In this document: positions 6,718-8,646 of the stretch, piece after piece
Position numbering within the stretch: the first letter of the stretch is position 1
Layout: every line of letters begins with the position of its first letter
NCBI GenBank assembly: GCA_030040695.1
Contig: JASHTE010000110.1
Location: 1 to 8,646 of the forward strand
DNA: 8,646 nt
Source: Vulcanimicrobiota bacterium
Lineage (GTDB): Bacteria; Vulcanimicrobiota; Vulcanimicrobiia; Vulcanimicrobiales; Vulcanimicrobiaceae
Direction of reading: 5' to 3'
Translations under genes and position numbers: made by a program
Notes under the pieces: model-generated
What the model was told of the DNA's origin: nothing
What the model saw: only the letters and a program-made list of their open reading frames with translations
The model's database searches: none

Positions 6718-6779
6718 CGGGAATCCTTTCTTGGCGTGTTCATTTTCTTGGCTAGGCGCGCTGACCCTGCTTCATGTGA

Positions 6780-7760
6780 TTACGCCGCGAGCGGTCGCTC
6801 CAGACCAACGATCGTCTCTTCGATGAGCGCGATCGCGTCGGCGGCACGGTCGAGGCGCATGAGCCGCTCGCGCAGTTGCGCAGCACCCGGAACGTTCTTC
6901 AGGTACAGTGCAACGTGCTTACGCATCTGCGGTACCGCACGCACCTCTCCCCACTCGTCGAGCATCGCATGATAATGGGCGATCGCGTAGCGCAGGCGAT
7001 CGGCGGCGCTCGGCGCCGGCTGCATCGCGCGCCCTTCCATGAGATCGCGGATCTGCGAGATGAGCCACGGGTTACCGAGCGTCGCGCGCCCGAGCATGAT
7101 CGCGTCGACGCCGCTCGCGCGCATGCGATCCATCGCGAGCTGCGCGTCGTCGAGATCGCCGTTGCCGATGACAGGAATGTCGACCGCGCGCTTCAGGCGC
7201 GCGATGTGCTCCCAATCCGCGTTGCCCTTGTAGAACTGCTTCGCAGTGCGCGCATGGAGAGTAAGCGCCTTGACGCCGGCCTCTTGCGCGCGCCTCGCGA
7301 CGTCGATGTACACCAACTGCTCCTCGCTCCACCCGAGGCGCATCTTCATCGTCACCGGACAGTCGACGGCCTCGACGACGGCCCGCATAATCGCCTCACA
7401 GCGATCTGGATCGCGCAAGCACGCGGAACCGCCGTTCGTCTTCGTCACCTTCGGCGCTGGACAACCGAAGTTGATATCGACGATGTCGGCACCGCACTCG
7501 CGCACGACCTTCGCGGCAAACGCCATCGTCTGCGGATCGTCACCCCAGAGCTGCGTCGAGACAGGCCGCTCGAGCCCATGCTGATCGATCATCTCCATCG
7601 TGCGCTTGCTGCCGTACTTCAGTGCGTTCGAAGAGACGAACTCGGTGACCGTGAGGCCGAGCCCGAAGGGCTTGTAGAGCGCTCGCATCGTGCGGTTCGT
7701 GACACCCGACATCGGCGCGAGCACGATGGGCGGCCAGATCTCGATTGCTCCGATACGCAA
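6780..7760 (-). CDS. dusB: tRNA-dihydrouridine synthase, DusB type
   Basis: FMN- and NADPH-dependent enzyme that reduces specific uridines in the tRNA D-loop; 326 residues, normal for the family. Motifs in order: APMSGVTNRTMR (15-26, FMN binding at barrel start), the active-site loop INFGCPAPKV (96-105, with Cys100 the conserved proton donor), VTMKMRLGW (136-144), LHARTAKQFYKGNADW (168-183), IPVIGNGD (195-202) and MLGRATLGNPW (222-232, phosphate binding). A C-terminal helical RNA-binding part includes MRKHVALYLKNVPGA. I choose TTG at 7760 because LRIGAIEIWPPIVLAPM has the length and pattern of DusB N-termini and no ATG or GTG fits upstream. The start lies 10 nt after the stop of the propeller gene and has no clear Shine-Dalgarno, so it is probably translated by coupling. 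The segment GGSACLRDP has a Cys where Leu is usual. Assignment to DusB rather than another Dus class is likely but not certain. Confidence 0.92.
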   Translation of the reverse strand: MRIGAIEIWPPIVLAPMSGVTNRTMRALYKPFGLGLTVTEFVSSNALKYGSKRTMEMIDQHGLERPVSTQLWGDDPQTMAFAAKVVRECGADIVDINFGCPAPKVTKTNGGSACLRDPDRCEAIMRAVVEAVDCPVTMKMRLGWSEEQLVYIDVARRAQEAGVKALTLHARTAKQFYKGNADWEHIARLKRAVDIPVIGNGDLDDAQLAMDRMRASGVDAIMLGRATLGNPWLISQIRDLMEGRAMQPAPSAADRLRYAIAHYHAMLDEWGEVRAVPQMRKHVALYLKNVPGAAQLRERLMRLDRAADAIALIEETIVGLERPLAA

Positions 7761-7770
7761 GGCAGCGCGC

Positions 7771-8646
7771 CTAGTGAATCGCCAGGCCCCAGGTCTCGGA
7801 TACCTCAGACGTTGCGCCCTCGATCGTCTGAACGGGCGTCGCGTTCCCGCTCGCGCCGGGTGCAAAAACGTTGACGGCATACTTGCTCTCATCACTCTCG
7901 TAGATATAGCCCTTGCCATCGACAGCGATCCCAGTGGGGTCCGCCACGTTCGTATTACTGCCGGAGATCGTGTCGATAGGAGCCACGTCGCCCGTCGCGC
8001 TGGAGGCAAACTCGAGAATGTCGGCGCCGAGATAGTTTGCCACCCACAAATTCCCGTGCGTGTCAAGCGCAAGGCCGATCGGGTCCACGAGCGTCGTCGT
8101 GCTCCCCTTAATCGTCACCGAAGGCGCCACATTGCCGGTCGCGCTCGAGGAGAACTCGTTGAGCGAGTCGTTGCCGTAATCGAGCTCCCAAATCGCACCG
8201 CTCGACGTCACGGTGACGTCCGCCGGGTAGTCGAGGTCGGTCGAGGCGCCGACGATCTCTTGCGCCGGCGCGACATTGCCGCTCGACCCGGCGCTGAAGA
8301 CGAGAACGGAGTGAGCGTCGTAGTTCGCAATGTAGATTGCGCCGCTCGACGTAACGTAGACGCCCAGCGGGCAGTCCAGCGTCGTGTTCGAGCCGCTGAT
8401 CGTCACGCTTGGGGCAACGTTCCCGGTTGCACCGGCCGAGAACTCTAGCACAGACTCCCCTCCGCAGTTAGCGACCCAGATGTTGCCGTGCGAATCCTCG
8501 GCAATGCCGTACTGGTCGTCGAGGGTCGTATTGCTTCCCGAAATGTTGGTCGACGGAGCGATGTCGCCGGTGGCGGTGGCGGGAAACGTCAACAAGTTGT
8601 CATCGTTATAGTTCGAAACTGCGATGACCGAGGCACGAGAGGTAGT
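7771..8646 (-). CDS. Second NHL-like beta-propeller protein (5' end beyond window)
   Basis: The C-terminal 291 residues are visible; the frame stays open to the right edge, so the true start lies outside. A TTG at 8595 is not the start, since the homologous strand continues upstream of it (TTSRASVIAVSN, matching TASRATTVAVSN in the lipoprotein at 5758-6717). Six repeats of about 48 residues share the same core as in that paralogue: ATATGDIAP, AGATGNVAP, AGSSGNVAP, SSATGNVAP, SSATGDVAP and PGASGNATP, each followed by I-x-G-x-x-T. The turn sequences SHGNIWVANCGGES and THGNLWVANYLGAD repeat. By alignment with the paralogue, about 32 residues are missing, presumably a lipoprotein or Sec signal. 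No catalytic signature is seen. It lies directly upstream of dusB with a 10-nt gap and ends with the same 15 nt as its paralogue. Confidence 0.85.
   Translation of the reverse strand, partial: TTSRASVIAVSNYNDDNLLTFPATATGDIAPSTNISGSNTTLDDQYGIAEDSHGNIWVANCGGESVLEFSAGATGNVAPSVTISGSNTTLDCPLGVYVTSSGAIYIANYDAHSVLVFSAGSSGNVAPAQEIVGASTDLDYPADVTVTSSGAIWELDYGNDSLNEFSSSATGNVAPSVTIKGSTTTLVDPIGLALDTHGNLWVANYLGADILEFASSATGDVAPIDTISGSNTNVADPTGIAVDGKGYIYESDESKYAVNVFAPGASGNATPVQTIEGATSEVSETWGLAIH

Noticed and set aside
6876..7874. 332-residue plus-strand frame antisense to dusB
   Set aside because: No domain or signal; composition typical of an antisense shadow of a high-GC gene.
7761..8072. N-terminal extension of DusB inside the propeller gene
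   Set aside because: Antiframe reading of propeller repeats; DusB homology begins at about 7760.
5758..8646. Possible CRISPR-like or tandem DNA repeats
   Set aside because: The periodicity of about 144 nt comes from protein blades with diverged codons; there are no identical short direct repeats with unique spacers.

Overview
This high-GC window carries seven confident protein genes, plus a permease cut by the left edge (eight CDS in all). Six of the eight form one minus-strand run (about 8646 down to 1919), the permease is also on minus, and only an outer-membrane protein gene is on plus. The organism is a diderm bacterium: there is an Omp25/31-like beta-barrel with a Sec signal and a lipoprotein with a lipobox. 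The paralogous secreted beta-propellers with a repeated G-N-V-A-P core fit poorly characterised, soil-type phyla such as Candidatus Eremiobacterota (WPS-2) or Acidobacteriota. That placement is from memory of such proteins and is not proven here. No tRNA, rRNA, CRISPR array, insertion sequence or phage gene is visible.

Layout, left to right. 1-1022 (minus): N-terminal 340 codons of an APC-family amino acid permease, uninterrupted but continuing past the left edge. 1023-1158: divergent intergenic region with three adjacent inverted repeats. 1159-1935 (plus): 258-residue outer-membrane beta-barrel. 1936-1965: short imperfect palindrome at the convergent junction; it also encodes the C-terminal tail of the opposing gene. 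5726-1919 (minus): a tightly packed four-gene operon. 6717-5758 (minus): six-bladed beta-propeller lipoprotein. 7760-6780 (minus): tRNA-dihydrouridine synthase of the DusB type. 8646-7771 (minus): a second, paralogous beta-propeller protein cut by the right edge.

The most interesting part is the four-gene operon. In transcription order it encodes a class III (putrescine/omega-type) aminotransferase, a small SRPBCC hydrophobic-ligand-binding protein, a homologue of cyanobacterial long-chain acyl-ACP reductase (AAR) with the catalytic cysteine conserved, and a protein of the family databases call 'quinate 5-dehydrogenase'. The spacings are 3 nt, then two ATGA overlaps, so the four products are probably made together. 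AAR makes fatty aldehydes and an omega-aminotransferase can turn an aldehyde into a primary amine, so I propose a pathway from acyl-ACP to a long-chain alkylamine. Such amines are known constituents of the N-glyceroyl-alkylamine phosphoglycolipids of Deinococcus and Thermus. This is inference from gene content; it has not been shown for this operon.

Every stretch longer than 300 bases is occupied by a gene. Many long open frames antisense or out of frame to the real genes are GC-driven shadows and were left out.
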